Positions 8,437-16,810 of a DNA stretch of 54,241 nt are shown in pieces. The position numbers and the translations under genes were made by a program. Where the stretch lies: positions 1-54,241 of the forward strand of contig NZ_JABSNO010000025.1 of NCBI RefSeq assembly GCF_013294015.1, written 5' to 3'. The DNA comes from Frigoriflavimonas asaccharolytica (GTDB lineage: Bacteria; Bacteroidota; Bacteroidia; Flavobacteriales; Weeksellaceae). The first letter of the stretch is position 1. Every line of letters starts with the position of its first letter. Under the pieces are notes generated by a model. It was not told the origin of the DNA. It ran no database searches and worked only from the letters and a program-made list of their open reading frames with translations.

Positions 8437-9979
8437 AAAAATAAGTTTTTTTGCAGCACTATTGTTGTTTATCTTGGGATTTTCACAAGATAAAGACAAG
8501 CTACAAAAACAAAATGCAGAATTGAAAAAGCAGATATCTGCAATTAACGAAAATCTTTCTAAGACGAGAAGTGAGTCTCGTTTATCTCTCGCCTATCTAG
8601 AAAATGTTAATAAAAAAATAGTTCTGCGCGAGAAGGTTTACGGGAATACCCAAAAAGAAAAACGTTTTATAGAGGATGATATTTACTTGCGTCAGCTAGA
8701 AATAAATCGTCAAAATAAAGAGCTCGGTGTTTTAAGAAAAAACTATGCGGAGGTTTTGGTATCTGCATATAAGAATAAAGGGATGCAGAATAAGGTAACC
8801 TTCATTCTTTCTGCAAAAAATATTGGGCAAGCCATGAGAAGAGTTCAATATTTAAAACTATATTCAGAATATCAAGATAAAAAAGCGGCAGAAATAGGAA
8901 AAGCAGCTAAATTGTTAAAAAGTTCTCTCACAGAAAGGCAAAAATCTATCAAACAGAAAGATATTCTTTTGGTAAATCAGCAAACGGAACTCTCTACCAT
9001 AAGCGCAGAAAAACTGCAGAAAGAAAGACTCCTACAAGATTTCAAGAAAAATGAAACAAAATTAGTAGCAGAATTAAAGGAAAAACAGATTCAAAATAAA
9101 AGAATCCAAGATCAGATAAGAGCCATCATTGCAGAAGAAGTTCGACTAGCAAAAGTAAACGAAGTTGCCATAAAAAAAGCCGAGGCAGAAAAGGTACGTT
9201 TAGCAAAAGTAGCTGCAGATAGAGAAAAAGCAAAAATAGATGCGGACAACAAAGCAAGAGCAGATGCGCTAGAAAAGGATAGGCTGGCTGCAGAAGCAGA
9301 AGCTAGAAAAGCCTCAGAATTAGCACTAAGAAAAGCTGCAGACGAAAAAAAGAGAACAGAAGAAGCTGCAAAAGTTGCCTCCAATGAAAGGGATGAAGCA
9401 AGGCGAGTATCTGCTGCAAAAGAAGCCGCAGATGCAGCAGAAAAATCTAGAATTGCAGATGCGAAAGTAGCCGCTGCAAAAAAAGCGGAAGCAGAACTAG
9501 AAAATAAAAGTGATATTGCAAAAAAAGCCGCAGAAACTAAAGCGATGACTAGTTATGGTGTAACTTCTACATCTGCAACTAACTTTGCAAGCAGTAAAGG
9601 AAAAATGAGTATGCCAGTTTATGGAACAATTACCCATAGTTTTGGTAGAAAAGAACATCCAGTTTTCAAAGGAATTTTTGAAGAAAATCTAGGAGTAAAA
9701 ATTGCTGTAAGTAAAGGAACACAAGCTAAATGCATATTTCCAGGTGTAGTTTCCATCATTTCAGATAATGGAGATGGCACTAGAGCAATATTTGTAGTTC
9801 ATGGAAATTACCGTACTGTATACAATAATATGAAAAATACTACGGTTACAAAAAACCAACAAGTTTCTGCTGGTACTATTCTTGGAACAGTAGCAGAAGA
9901 TTTTGATGGCACCACAACACTAGATTTCCAAATCTGGAATGGTACAACACCAGTAGACCCATTAGGTTGGGTAAATTAA
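8429..9979 (+). CDS. EnvC-like murein hydrolase activator, degenerate M23/LytM domain
   Basis: The 516-residue protein has a signal peptide (residues 1-19), a long coiled coil (about 20-230), a highly charged Ala/Lys/Glu-rich helix (about 230-370) and a C-terminal LytM domain (about 391-516). In active LytM peptidases the zinc ligands lie in HxGxD and HLHFEI; here these read ENLGVKIA and TLDFQIWN, so the zinc site is lost. This is the hallmark of EnvC/NlpD-type activators, which switch on amidases during daughter-cell separation. It is coupled to the DUF4292 gene by an 8-bp overlap. It is unlikely to be a hydrolase itself. Confidence 0.87.
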   Translation: MIKKISFFAALLLFILGFSQDKDKLQKQNAELKKQISAINENLSKTRSESRLSLAYLENVNKKIVLREKVYGNTQKEKRFIEDDIYLRQLEINRQNKELGVLRKNYAEVLVSAYKNKGMQNKVTFILSAKNIGQAMRRVQYLKLYSEYQDKKAAEIGKAAKLLKSSLTERQKSIKQKDILLVNQQTELSTISAEKLQKERLLQDFKKNETKLVAELKEKQIQNKRIQDQIRAIIAEEVRLAKVNEVAIKKAEAEKVRLAKVAADREKAKIDADNKARADALEKDRLAAEAEARKASELALRKAADEKKRTEEAAKVASNERDEARRVSAAKEAADAAEKSRIADAKVAAAKKAEAELENKSDIAKKAAETKAMTSYGVTSTSATNFASSKGKMSMPVYGTITHSFGRKEHPVFKGIFEENLGVKIAVSKGTQAKCIFPGVVSIISDNGDGTRAIFVVHGNYRTVYNNMKNTTVTKNQQVSAGTILGTVAEDFDGTTTLDFQIWNGTTPVDPLGWVN

Positions 9980-10010
9980 AAATAATAGCATAACTTTACA
10001 AAAAAATAGA

Positions 10011-10232
10011 ATGGAAACATTATCAATATTAGCGCTTTCTTGGCAACACCTTTTGATACTTGCTGTAATACTTTTGATACTTTTTGGCGGAAAAAAAATT
10101 CCCGAAATGATGAAAGGTCTTGGTTCTGGAATCAAAGAATTTAAAGATGCCGTGAAAGAAGATGAAAAGCCAACAAATGCTTCAAATTCCAACAGGGAAC
10201 AGACAAAAGATAGCACAGGAAATACTTTATAA
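10011..10232 (+). CDS. tatA: Sec-independent translocase subunit TatA
   Basis: This 73-residue protein has the standard TatA/E layout: a short N-terminus, one transmembrane helix (about 12-25, [14 protein letters not shown]), the hinge FGGKKIPEM, an amphipathic helix ([13 protein letters not shown]) and a polar tail. TatA oligomers form the pore that moves folded, twin-arginine-signal proteins across the inner membrane. No tatC is in the window. It lies 31 bp after the EnvC-like gene and 9 bp before the DUF4254 gene, so it is probably co-transcribed. Confidence 0.93.
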   Translation: METLSILALSWQHLLILAVILLILFGGKKIPEMMKGLGSGIKEFKDAVKEDEKPTNASNSNREQTKDSTGNTL

Positions 10233-10241
10233 AAATCACAT

Positions 10242-10847
10242 ATGTCTTTCTCAAATAAAGCTTGGGATGTTTTTAATGAAGCTGTAAATCATTACCATAT
10301 TGGAGATGATGTGGATGCTATTTATCATAATCCTTACAAAGAAGACTCTTTGGAACATCTTTTGTATTCCAAGAATTGGATTGATACCGTGCAATGGCAT
10401 CTAGAAGACATCATACGAGACGAAAAAATAAATCCTGCAGACGCTTTGGTTTTAAAAAGAAGAATAGACGCTTCTAACCAGAAAAGAACGGATTTAGTGG
10501 AGCATATAGATCAATATTTTTTTGATAAGTATGCAGACATTTCGCCAAAGGAAAATGCTACACTCAATACAGAAACTATAGCTTGGGCAATAGACAGACT
10601 ATCTATTTTAACGCTCAAAATTTTTCACATGAAAATTGAAGCTGAAAGAAAATCTGCAACCGTAGAGCATCAAATAAAATGCAATCAAAAATTGCAAGTA
10701 CTTCTAGAGCAGCAGAAAGATCTTACTAATTCTATAGATCAATTGCTTGTAAATATTGAAAACGGAGCAGTGAAGATGAAAGTGTACAAACAAATGAAAA
10801 TGTATAACGATGCTTCTCTGAACCCAATCCTTTACAAAAAGGATTAA
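10242..10847 (+). CDS. DUF4254 domain protein
   Basis: The 201-residue protein has no signal peptide or membrane segment and is predicted mostly helical. Its motifs (NPYKEDSLEHLLYSKNWID near the start, WHLEDIIRD, LKRRIDASNQKRTDLVE) match what I remember of DUF4254, a family found beside envelope and glycan genes in Bacteroidota. The function is unknown. It is packed between tatA (9-bp gap) and a lipoprotein gene (2-bp gap). Confidence 0.75.
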   Translation: MSFSNKAWDVFNEAVNHYHIGDDVDAIYHNPYKEDSLEHLLYSKNWIDTVQWHLEDIIRDEKINPADALVLKRRIDASNQKRTDLVEHIDQYFFDKYADISPKENATLNTETIAWAIDRLSILTLKIFHMKIEAERKSATVEHQIKCNQKLQVLLEQQKDLTNSIDQLLVNIENGAVKMKVYKQMKMYNDASLNPILYKKD

Positions 10848-10849
10848 AA

Positions 10850-11308
10850 ATGAAAAAATATTTTAAACATTCAGCTTTTATTATTTTAATAACTTTCACC
10901 TCTTGCGCTGCAGAAGGATATAACCTATCTCCCATGAGTAATGGATTATCACCCTCCAACAGCAACACAAAAGTTGAAAATGCTGAATTTTCTCTTGATA
11001 AAAATATCAATGCTTCAGAAATTTCACAATTAATTTCTACATTTCCAGATTTTCGAAATGATGCCGTAGATTCTGAAATCTCTAAATTAAAAGTACATCT
11101 TACAAATTATCTCCAAGCTACAAAAGCTTACAACACAAGAGGAAAAGAACGATCGATTGAAGATATAGAAGTTTGCTATAAAAAACTCCAGAAGTTGAGA
11201 AAATTTCTAGATGCAGACCACAACGAAATCTTGAACAGATACCTGGTAAGAATAAAAACAAATATATCTGAAATTGAAACGATTTCAAATAGTGATATTA
11301 AAAAGTAA
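10850..11308 (+). CDS. Hypothetical lipoprotein
   Basis: The 152-residue product starts with a lipoprotein signal peptide, lipobox TSC at about residues 17-19 (ITFTSCAAEG), followed by a Ser/Asn-rich spacer and a helical domain. I recognise no family. It begins 2 bp after the DUF4254 stop codon and 21 bp before ribA, so it belongs to the same transcription run. Confidence 0.65.
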   Translation: MKKYFKHSAFIILITFTSCAAEGYNLSPMSNGLSPSNSNTKVENAEFSLDKNINASEISQLISTFPDFRNDAVDSEISKLKVHLTNYLQATKAYNTRGKERSIEDIEVCYKKLQKLRKFLDADHNEILNRYLVRIKTNISEIETISNSDIKK

Positions 11309-11329
11309 AATACACCCCCACAATCATCA

Positions 11330-11929
11330 ATGATAAAAAGACAAGCAGAGGCTAACTTTCCTACGGATTATGGTATGTTCCGTATGATTGCATTCTCTGA
11401 AAGAGAAAAAGACTGGATGCCACATTTTGCATTAATTGCAGAAAATACAGATCTTTCCAAGGTAGTAAACATTAGATTTCATTCAGAATGCATCACTGGA
11501 GAAGTTTTTCATTCCAAAAAATGCGAATGCGGACCTCAACTAGATTATGCATTAGAATATATGCAAAAAAATGGCGGCGCTGTAGTTTATCTTCGTCAAG
11601 AAGGTAGAAATATTGGCATCATCAATAAACTTCGTGCCTACGAATTGCAAGAAAAAGGCAGAGATACGGTAGAAGCAAATCTAGATTTAGGATTGCCTGT
11701 AGATGCAAGAGATTTTACAGTTGCTGTAGAAATATTAAAGCAATTGGGTATTTCGGAAATAAATTTATTGACGAATAATCCGCTGAAAATGGAAGCGGTA
11801 GAAAATAGTTCTGTTAAATTAGTACAGAGAATTCCTCTTCAAATAGCATCTACAAAAGATAATGAAGATTATCTTTCTGTGAAAAAAGATTACTTTGGTC
11901 ACATGCTAGAAGAAGATTTTGAAGGTTAA
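11330..11929 (+). CDS. ribA: GTP cyclohydrolase II (stand-alone RibA)
   Basis: RibA opens GTP to 2,5-diamino-6-ribosylamino-pyrimidinone 5'-phosphate, the first step of riboflavin synthesis. The zinc cysteines C54, C65 and C67 (CITGEVFHSKKCEC) and the GTP-binding YLRQEGRNIG (87-96) are all present, and NNPLKMEA is the expected C-terminal motif. At 199 residues it is a single-domain protein without the RibB (DHBP synthase) domain found in fused RibBA, so a separate ribB or ribBA must be elsewhere. It lies immediately upstream of the MoxR-vWA cluster (21-bp gap), which may be transcribed with it. Confidence 0.93.
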   Translation: MIKRQAEANFPTDYGMFRMIAFSEREKDWMPHFALIAENTDLSKVVNIRFHSECITGEVFHSKKCECGPQLDYALEYMQKNGGAVVYLRQEGRNIGIINKLRAYELQEKGRDTVEANLDLGLPVDARDFTVAVEILKQLGISEINLLTNNPLKMEAVENSSVKLVQRIPLQIASTKDNEDYLSVKKDYFGHMLEEDFEG

Positions 11930-11950
11930 TAATAGTGCACCCGCAAATTT

Positions 11951-12580
11951 ATGCCGTCTACAAATTCCCCATTTTTAGATTCTATTTATCAAATTCGAAC
12001 AGAAGAATGTTTAATAATTTATAGTAAAATTTTAGATATTTCGCAAAAAGAAAAAGATAATGTTGTAGAATTTTTAATGAATGAATTTGACAACGAAAAA
12101 ATAAATTATCCTTTTCAAAGTCCAAAATTTAACGCTAAAGCTGCATTATTTGGCGCAGAAATTCTTTATCACGCTGCACAATTTGTAGCAATTAGAGAAA
12201 ATACCGAAAAAGATTTCAAAAAAAATTTCCCTATTTTTGAAGGCATCGCAGACGAATCTGCGATGCTTTCTGCAGATCTGTGCCTTCGGTTTTTACCTAT
12301 TGTTTTTCAACAATTAAAAAGCATAGATGATCATGATCCATTGCTAGAAATTTTGATAAATATTTTTCAAAAATTTCATTATTCAGCGGTCGGTTTAAAT
12401 ATTGATTTTCCAGAAATAAATTGGGAAAATACAATAATGTCATCATGTTTTAAAATGCTATATTTAAACAAAATTTTTGAATATAAAAATTACGAACTTG
12501 CAGAAAATCCTTTTTGGAAGAAAGAAATTCTAGCAAATTTGGGAGACTACAAAAATGTTTTTTGGCGAGAATTAAAATAG
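11951..12580 (+). CDS. Uncharacterised first gene of the MoxR-vWA-bpX locus
   Basis: The 209-residue protein has no signal peptide and is predicted mostly alpha-helical, with no motif I can assign to an enzyme. It contains a patch PFFxxxxxKKEI-like near the end (NPFWKKEILANLGDYKN) and aromatic residues spread through its helices. It lies 14 bp before the MoxR ATPase gene and in the same direction as the five following genes, so it is inferred to be part of that system, probably one of the small bpX-type accessory families. The family number cannot be assigned by eye. Confidence 0.55.
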   Translation: MPSTNSPFLDSIYQIRTEECLIIYSKILDISQKEKDNVVEFLMNEFDNEKINYPFQSPKFNAKAALFGAEILYHAAQFVAIRENTEKDFKKNFPIFEGIADESAMLSADLCLRFLPIVFQQLKSIDDHDPLLEILINIFQKFHYSAVGLNIDFPEINWENTIMSSCFKMLYLNKIFEYKNYELAENPFWKKEILANLGDYKNVFWRELK

Positions 12581-12594
12581 AAAATCAAATTTAA

Positions 12595-13725
12595 ATGACG
12601 GAAACAGATAGGCTTAAAAAAGTTTTAGACTTTGTAAAATCCACTTTTGTGGGTAAAAATGACGTTGTAGATTTATTGGGCATTTGCCTTGTGGCAAGAG
12701 AAAATGCTTTTCTCTACGGTCCACCGGGAACTGCAAAAAGCGCCATCATCAGAACCCTATCAAATTGCGTAACGGATGGCAAAAATTTCGAATATTTATT
12801 TACAAGATTTACAGAACCAATCGAAATATTTGGGCCATTCGATATTCGAAAATTAAAAGAAGGAGATCTTATCACCAATACAAGTGGTATGATGCCAGAA
12901 GCTTCTATGGTTTTTTTGGATGAAATATTTAATGCTAATTCTGCCATTCTCAATAGTTTATTAACAGCATTGAACGAGAAAATATTTCGCAGAGGAAAAG
13001 AAATTAAAAAACTCCCAGCATTGATGTTTGTGGGAGCAAGCAATGTTTTGCCCGAAGACGACGCACTGAATGCACTTTTTGATCGTTTTTTAGTCCGTGT
13101 TTTAGTAGATAATGTAAACCCAGATTTGCTTTCTCAAGTTCTTATCTCAGGTAGAAAATTAGAAAGAGGTGAGTCTCTTGATGCACCAGAAATAACTTCA
13201 TCAGAAATAAAAATAATTCAGAATGAATGCAAAAACGTAGATTTAAAGCCAATTTATGAGAGTTATATCAATTGTATCTTTAATTTAAGAAATACTGGAA
13301 TTTCTATTTCCGATAGAAGAGCAGTTAAATTGCAAAATTTAATTTCCGCAAGTGCCATCTTATGCGGTAGAAATTATGCAATACTTTCAGATCTGTGGGT
13401 TTTGAAGCATATTTGGGATAATGAGGAACAGATAGAAATTTTGGAAGGCATCATCAATCATATTATTGAGAAAGATGAAGAGCCAAATGCTCATCCACAA
13501 GCCTCTTTTAATAAAACTCCAAATCCAGAAGAGTTGATGAAAGATGTAGAAAATTTAAAAGAAAAATGGCAAAACCAAAGCCTTAATTTTGAAGAGCAAA
13601 ATGTGGTAAAAGATAAACTTCGCTATCTACAAACCAGAAGTGAATGGCTGAAAGATGCCGCGCAAAAACAGTACATTCAGGCAGAAATAGATTCACTATG
13701 GCAAAAAATACTGAAAACTCTTTAA
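12595..13725 (+). CDS. MoxR-type AAA+ ATPase
   Basis: MoxR ATPases act as chaperones that remodel partners through ATP hydrolysis, usually with a vWA protein. The 376-residue protein has Walker A GPPGTAKS (42-49), Walker B MVFLDE (105-110), sensor 1 GASN (147-150) and an arginine in LFDRF (161-165), all complete, so it should be an active ATPase. The MoxR-specific stretch FTEPIEIFGPFDIRKLKEG (72-90) follows the family pattern of RavA-like members. A C-terminal helical region with a zone near 300-376 has no clear match. Its 3' end overlaps the next gene by 28 bp, implying coupled translation. Confidence 0.9.
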   Translation: MTETDRLKKVLDFVKSTFVGKNDVVDLLGICLVARENAFLYGPPGTAKSAIIRTLSNCVTDGKNFEYLFTRFTEPIEIFGPFDIRKLKEGDLITNTSGMMPEASMVFLDEIFNANSAILNSLLTALNEKIFRRGKEIKKLPALMFVGASNVLPEDDALNALFDRFLVRVLVDNVNPDLLSQVLISGRKLERGESLDAPEITSSEIKIIQNECKNVDLKPIYESYINCIFNLRNTGISISDRRAVKLQNLISASAILCGRNYAILSDLWVLKHIWDNEEQIEILEGIINHIIEKDEEPNAHPQASFNKTPNPEELMKDVENLKEKWQNQSLNFEEQNVVKDKLRYLQTRSEWLKDAAQKQYIQAEIDSLWQKILKTL

Positions 13726-14432
13726 AAGAATATTTTGCCGTACTTCCCAGAGAAAAACTGAAAATTTTGGGAAATATAAGACATTGGGAGAATGTTCAAG
13801 TTTCTTCCGATGGCGAAGAAATTTGGTTGAAAAATTTCTCCCAAGATCAAGCCTTTTCTCCTATTTTAAAAATCATTCCCGATGTAAAAATATATGAATT
13901 GCGCGAAGGTTTGCTTTTCGAAATTGGAAAAAGCGTACCCAGCAGAAAACTATCATCTGGCTTGCTCTGGAATTCTTTGCAAATGAGCATTAATATTGAA
14001 TTGCCCGCGAAAAATTTGCTTCAAAATAATGTAGCTGAAAGTTTTACCATCAAAATAATTCCATCAGAAATTGAAAAAGAAAGCAATGTATTGATCATCA
14101 GTTTAGAAGATTTGGACACGCATATTTCTTCTATTCCAGAATTTAGACAAGCAAAATTGCATTGGGTAATCGCAGATGAAAAAGTAATTTTACTCGGTGC
14201 TCCGATGATTTCTTTGCCCGGAAAAACCTATTGGCAAAATGGCAATCATTTCTTGCCTTCTGGTTATGATTTTCAATTTTCTATCTTATCTCAAGAGATT
14301 AATTATAAGTTGAATTCTGAAAATCAATTTTATATTTTTTGGAAAAAGGATGGTCGTTATTTTCTTATTGAAAAACAAAAATTCATGCCATTAAGCATCA
14401 GTTCGTTTCGTAAAACTAAATTGATTTTGTAA
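13698..14432 (+). CDS. Small bpX-type component of the MoxR-vWA system
   Basis: I chose ATG at 13698 (244 residues, MAKNTENSLKEYF), because the longer frame from 13644 would overlap the MoxR gene by 82 bp. The protein is soluble and beta-rich. The stretch SLPGKTYWQNGNHFLPSGYDF (about 175-195) and the later FYIFWKKDGRYFLIEK are the most conserved-looking parts, and resemble what I remember of the bpX families annotated as MoxR-vWA-beta-propeller ternary system domains. The stop and next start share a base (TAATG). The function is unknown; a role as substrate or adaptor for the MoxR-vWA pair is inference. Confidence 0.6.
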   Translation: MAKNTENSLKEYFAVLPREKLKILGNIRHWENVQVSSDGEEIWLKNFSQDQAFSPILKIIPDVKIYELREGLLFEIGKSVPSRKLSSGLLWNSLQMSINIELPAKNLLQNNVAESFTIKIIPSEIEKESNVLIISLEDLDTHISSIPEFRQAKLHWVIADEKVILLGAPMISLPGKTYWQNGNHFLPSGYDFQFSILSQEINYKLNSENQFYIFWKKDGRYFLIEKQKFMPLSISSFRKTKLIL

Positions 14433-16810
14433 TGAATTTCCGTACATACTTTCAGCAATATCAAAATAATTTTTGGGAATGGGAAAATGATGATTCTATC
14501 GAAGATCAGTTTTTCACAACTTTCAACATGATTAACATTCCTAATGTTGGTCCAATTTCCTACATTGCTTACGCTTTAGAAATTCTAAAAACGCTTTCTG
14601 ATAATGGCTTACCACCTTTTGGTAGTTTTTTGCTCGTGCTCTATGCAGCTTCTAGAGAAGATTTTCGCAAAATTGATGGGTTAATTTATTTTATAAAAAG
14701 TAAGTGTGAAAAATTTAATAAAATAGGAAATTTCCCGATTGAGCATGAAAATGCAATTCTGTTTTTAGAGAACATCAACAATCTAGGTAAAAATTTAAAA
14801 AAGGGACAAAATAAAATCCTGCTATTTAATACGATATTTAAAGATGCGCATTATAAATTATCTTCTTCAGATTCTAAAAATATTATAGAAAATATACATG
14901 CAAATTTTTCAGCGTTCGATTTATCTTTCAAAAATAACTTTAGCAAAGATGTATTTTCCAGAGATTTAAAAGTTTTAAATCTACTGCACGAGAAATTCCC
15001 GACAGAAAAAGCCATTAGCAACGCAATGTTTGGCTATACAGAAATAGAGGAAATTGAAGAAGAAATTGTAGAAGAAGAAAATTCTACTGATAATGAAATT
15101 GATGAAGATCTGCTAGAAAACTTAATAAAAGAACCAGAAACTTTTCATATTGGCAGCTTAATAAAAAGACTTTGGAGCGGCATGAAAATCCCAATGCATC
15201 AATATTCTCCAGGCAATCATCCTCTTGGTGGTATTGCAGATATTACCAATAAAGGCAGTTTTGATAGAATGTTGCTCTCAGAATTTGCCAATGATGATGA
15301 TGTATTCGTTTCTCGTGTTGCAAACAATGAAGTACTTTTTATTGAAAGAGAAATACCGCCAGAAGAAAATATCTATGAACGAATATTAATTATAGATGCT
15401 TCTATCAAAAATTGGGGAACACCGAAAACACTGGCTTTTTCTACCGCTATCGCTATCGCAAAACACCCAAAAGCAAATACAGATTACAAAATATTTGTAG
15501 CAGCAAATGAAATGAAGGAAGTTTCGCTAAATACTGTGGAAGATGTGATAGAAGGTGCTACCAAAATTTCGGCGCAGTTGCATTCTACAAATGTTTTAAA
15601 TGATTTTTTAGAAAATTTAGCAATAAAAAAAGGTGCAGAAGTTTTTCTTTTGTTGTCCGAAGATGCTTTGAAATCTGCCGAAATGCAAAGATTGATACAA
15701 GAACATAGAAATATTTTGAGCTTTGTAATTTCGAGTAATTCTGAAGGCATCATTAATTTTCACAAATACACGAAAGGCACAAGAAAGCACATTCAAAAAG
15801 TAATGCTTCCTTTGGAAGAATTGTGGAAACAAAAACGCGAGAAGAAAGCCAACAAAGAAAATAAAACTGGTTTACCGCTTATTTATCCATTGTTGTTTCC
15901 AGTAAAAAGTGATTTTATTGCTGAATTTTTAATTGATGATTATCAATATATTTTAACAAAATCTAAATCTTTGATCAGAAGATTTATAAATGAAATGTAT
16001 AATTACGATTATGATCGTGACATTAAAGGTGCAGAAGTTTTGTTTGAAAAAATAAGTATAAAAAATAGAGGCAACTTTGGGTTTGGAATTCATACCAATG
16101 GCGATCATTATTTAATTCAATATCTTTATGAGCAAAGAAAAATTTATATCTTAAATCTGACTTTAAACCAGTTTTATGAAACAAATATTCCCAAAGATTT
16201 TGATGCAGGATCTACTTTAACCCCCGTTTTTTATGAAAATAAATTTTACATTTATTACAGTCCGAAAAATGAGGGATTAGAAATTTTTATATTAGAAGAT
16301 AAGGCACAAATAATTTCTGTAGAAACTAATAATAAAGATGTAAATGAAATTTTCGATTATATAAATAATTCCGACTACATTATCACTAATTATCAAAATA
16401 TTTTGAGTAATATTAATTCAATTTCGGTTAATATTTCAAAAAATTTATTAATAGGTAAACATGAATTATCTCTACAAAATTATTTTTATCTTGACAAAAT
16501 AAATGATTCCAATTCCTTAAAAAATTCTGTTCGAGAAGGAAACACTTTTACTTTTTCAGAAGAAAGTAACATTGTTTTGGATAAAAGAGGAATTTTAATT
16601 TTTGAAAGCCACAATCCAGAAATCCCAAAATTTTATATAACTTCTATTGTTAATGGATATTTAGGCGTAGCTTCGGAAACAGAAATTGCTGGAAATCCAT
16701 ATTACTATCCGAAAGAAAATACATTGGAAGTTATTGATAATTCAGAATTTATTATAAAATACTTTTTGCCTTTCATCCAAAATATTATAGATTATGGAAC
16801 TGAAGATTAA
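14432..16810 (+). CDS. vWA domain protein with C-terminal beta-propeller-like region
   Basis: The 792-residue protein has a helical N-terminal half, an acidic linker (about 204-232), then the motif block GGIADITNKGSFDRMLLSEF (266-285) and a von Willebrand A fold starting at ILIIDASIKNWG (318-329). The MIDAS motif DxSxS is partly degenerate: DAS is kept but the second serine is replaced by lysine (DASIK), so metal binding may be weak. Residues from about 480 on are beta-strand rich with repeated Tyr/Ile strands, consistent with a propeller. vWA proteins are the usual partners of MoxR ATPases, and here the genes are neighbours. Its stop lies inside the next gene (17-bp overlap). Confidence 0.75.
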   Translation: MNFRTYFQQYQNNFWEWENDDSIEDQFFTTFNMINIPNVGPISYIAYALEILKTLSDNGLPPFGSFLLVLYAASREDFRKIDGLIYFIKSKCEKFNKIGNFPIEHENAILFLENINNLGKNLKKGQNKILLFNTIFKDAHYKLSSSDSKNIIENIHANFSAFDLSFKNNFSKDVFSRDLKVLNLLHEKFPTEKAISNAMFGYTEIEEIEEEIVEEENSTDNEIDEDLLENLIKEPETFHIGSLIKRLWSGMKIPMHQYSPGNHPLGGIADITNKGSFDRMLLSEFANDDDVFVSRVANNEVLFIEREIPPEENIYERILIIDASIKNWGTPKTLAFSTAIAIAKHPKANTDYKIFVAANEMKEVSLNTVEDVIEGATKISAQLHSTNVLNDFLENLAIKKGAEVFLLLSEDALKSAEMQRLIQEHRNILSFVISSNSEGIINFHKYTKGTRKHIQKVMLPLEELWKQKREKKANKENKTGLPLIYPLLFPVKSDFIAEFLIDDYQYILTKSKSLIRRFINEMYNYDYDRDIKGAEVLFEKISIKNRGNFGFGIHTNGDHYLIQYLYEQRKIYILNLTLNQFYETNIPKDFDAGSTLTPVFYENKFYIYYSPKNEGLEIFILEDKAQIISVETNNKDVNEIFDYINNSDYIITNYQNILSNINSISVNISKNLLIGKHELSLQNYFYLDKINDSNSLKNSVREGNTFTFSEESNIVLDKRGILIFESHNPEIPKFYITSIVNGYLGVASETEIAGNPYYYPKENTLEVIDNSEFIIKYFLPFIQNIIDYGTED

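Noticed and set aside
9112..9384. Ala/Ser-rich minus-strand open frame
   Set aside because: It is antisense to the Ala/Lys/Glu-rich helix of the EnvC-like protein; its composition mirrors that gene.
13644..13697. Earlier start for the small bpX-type gene
   Set aside because: It would add 18 residues inside the MoxR coding end, with an 82-bp overlap; the ATG at 13698 gives a normal short overlap.
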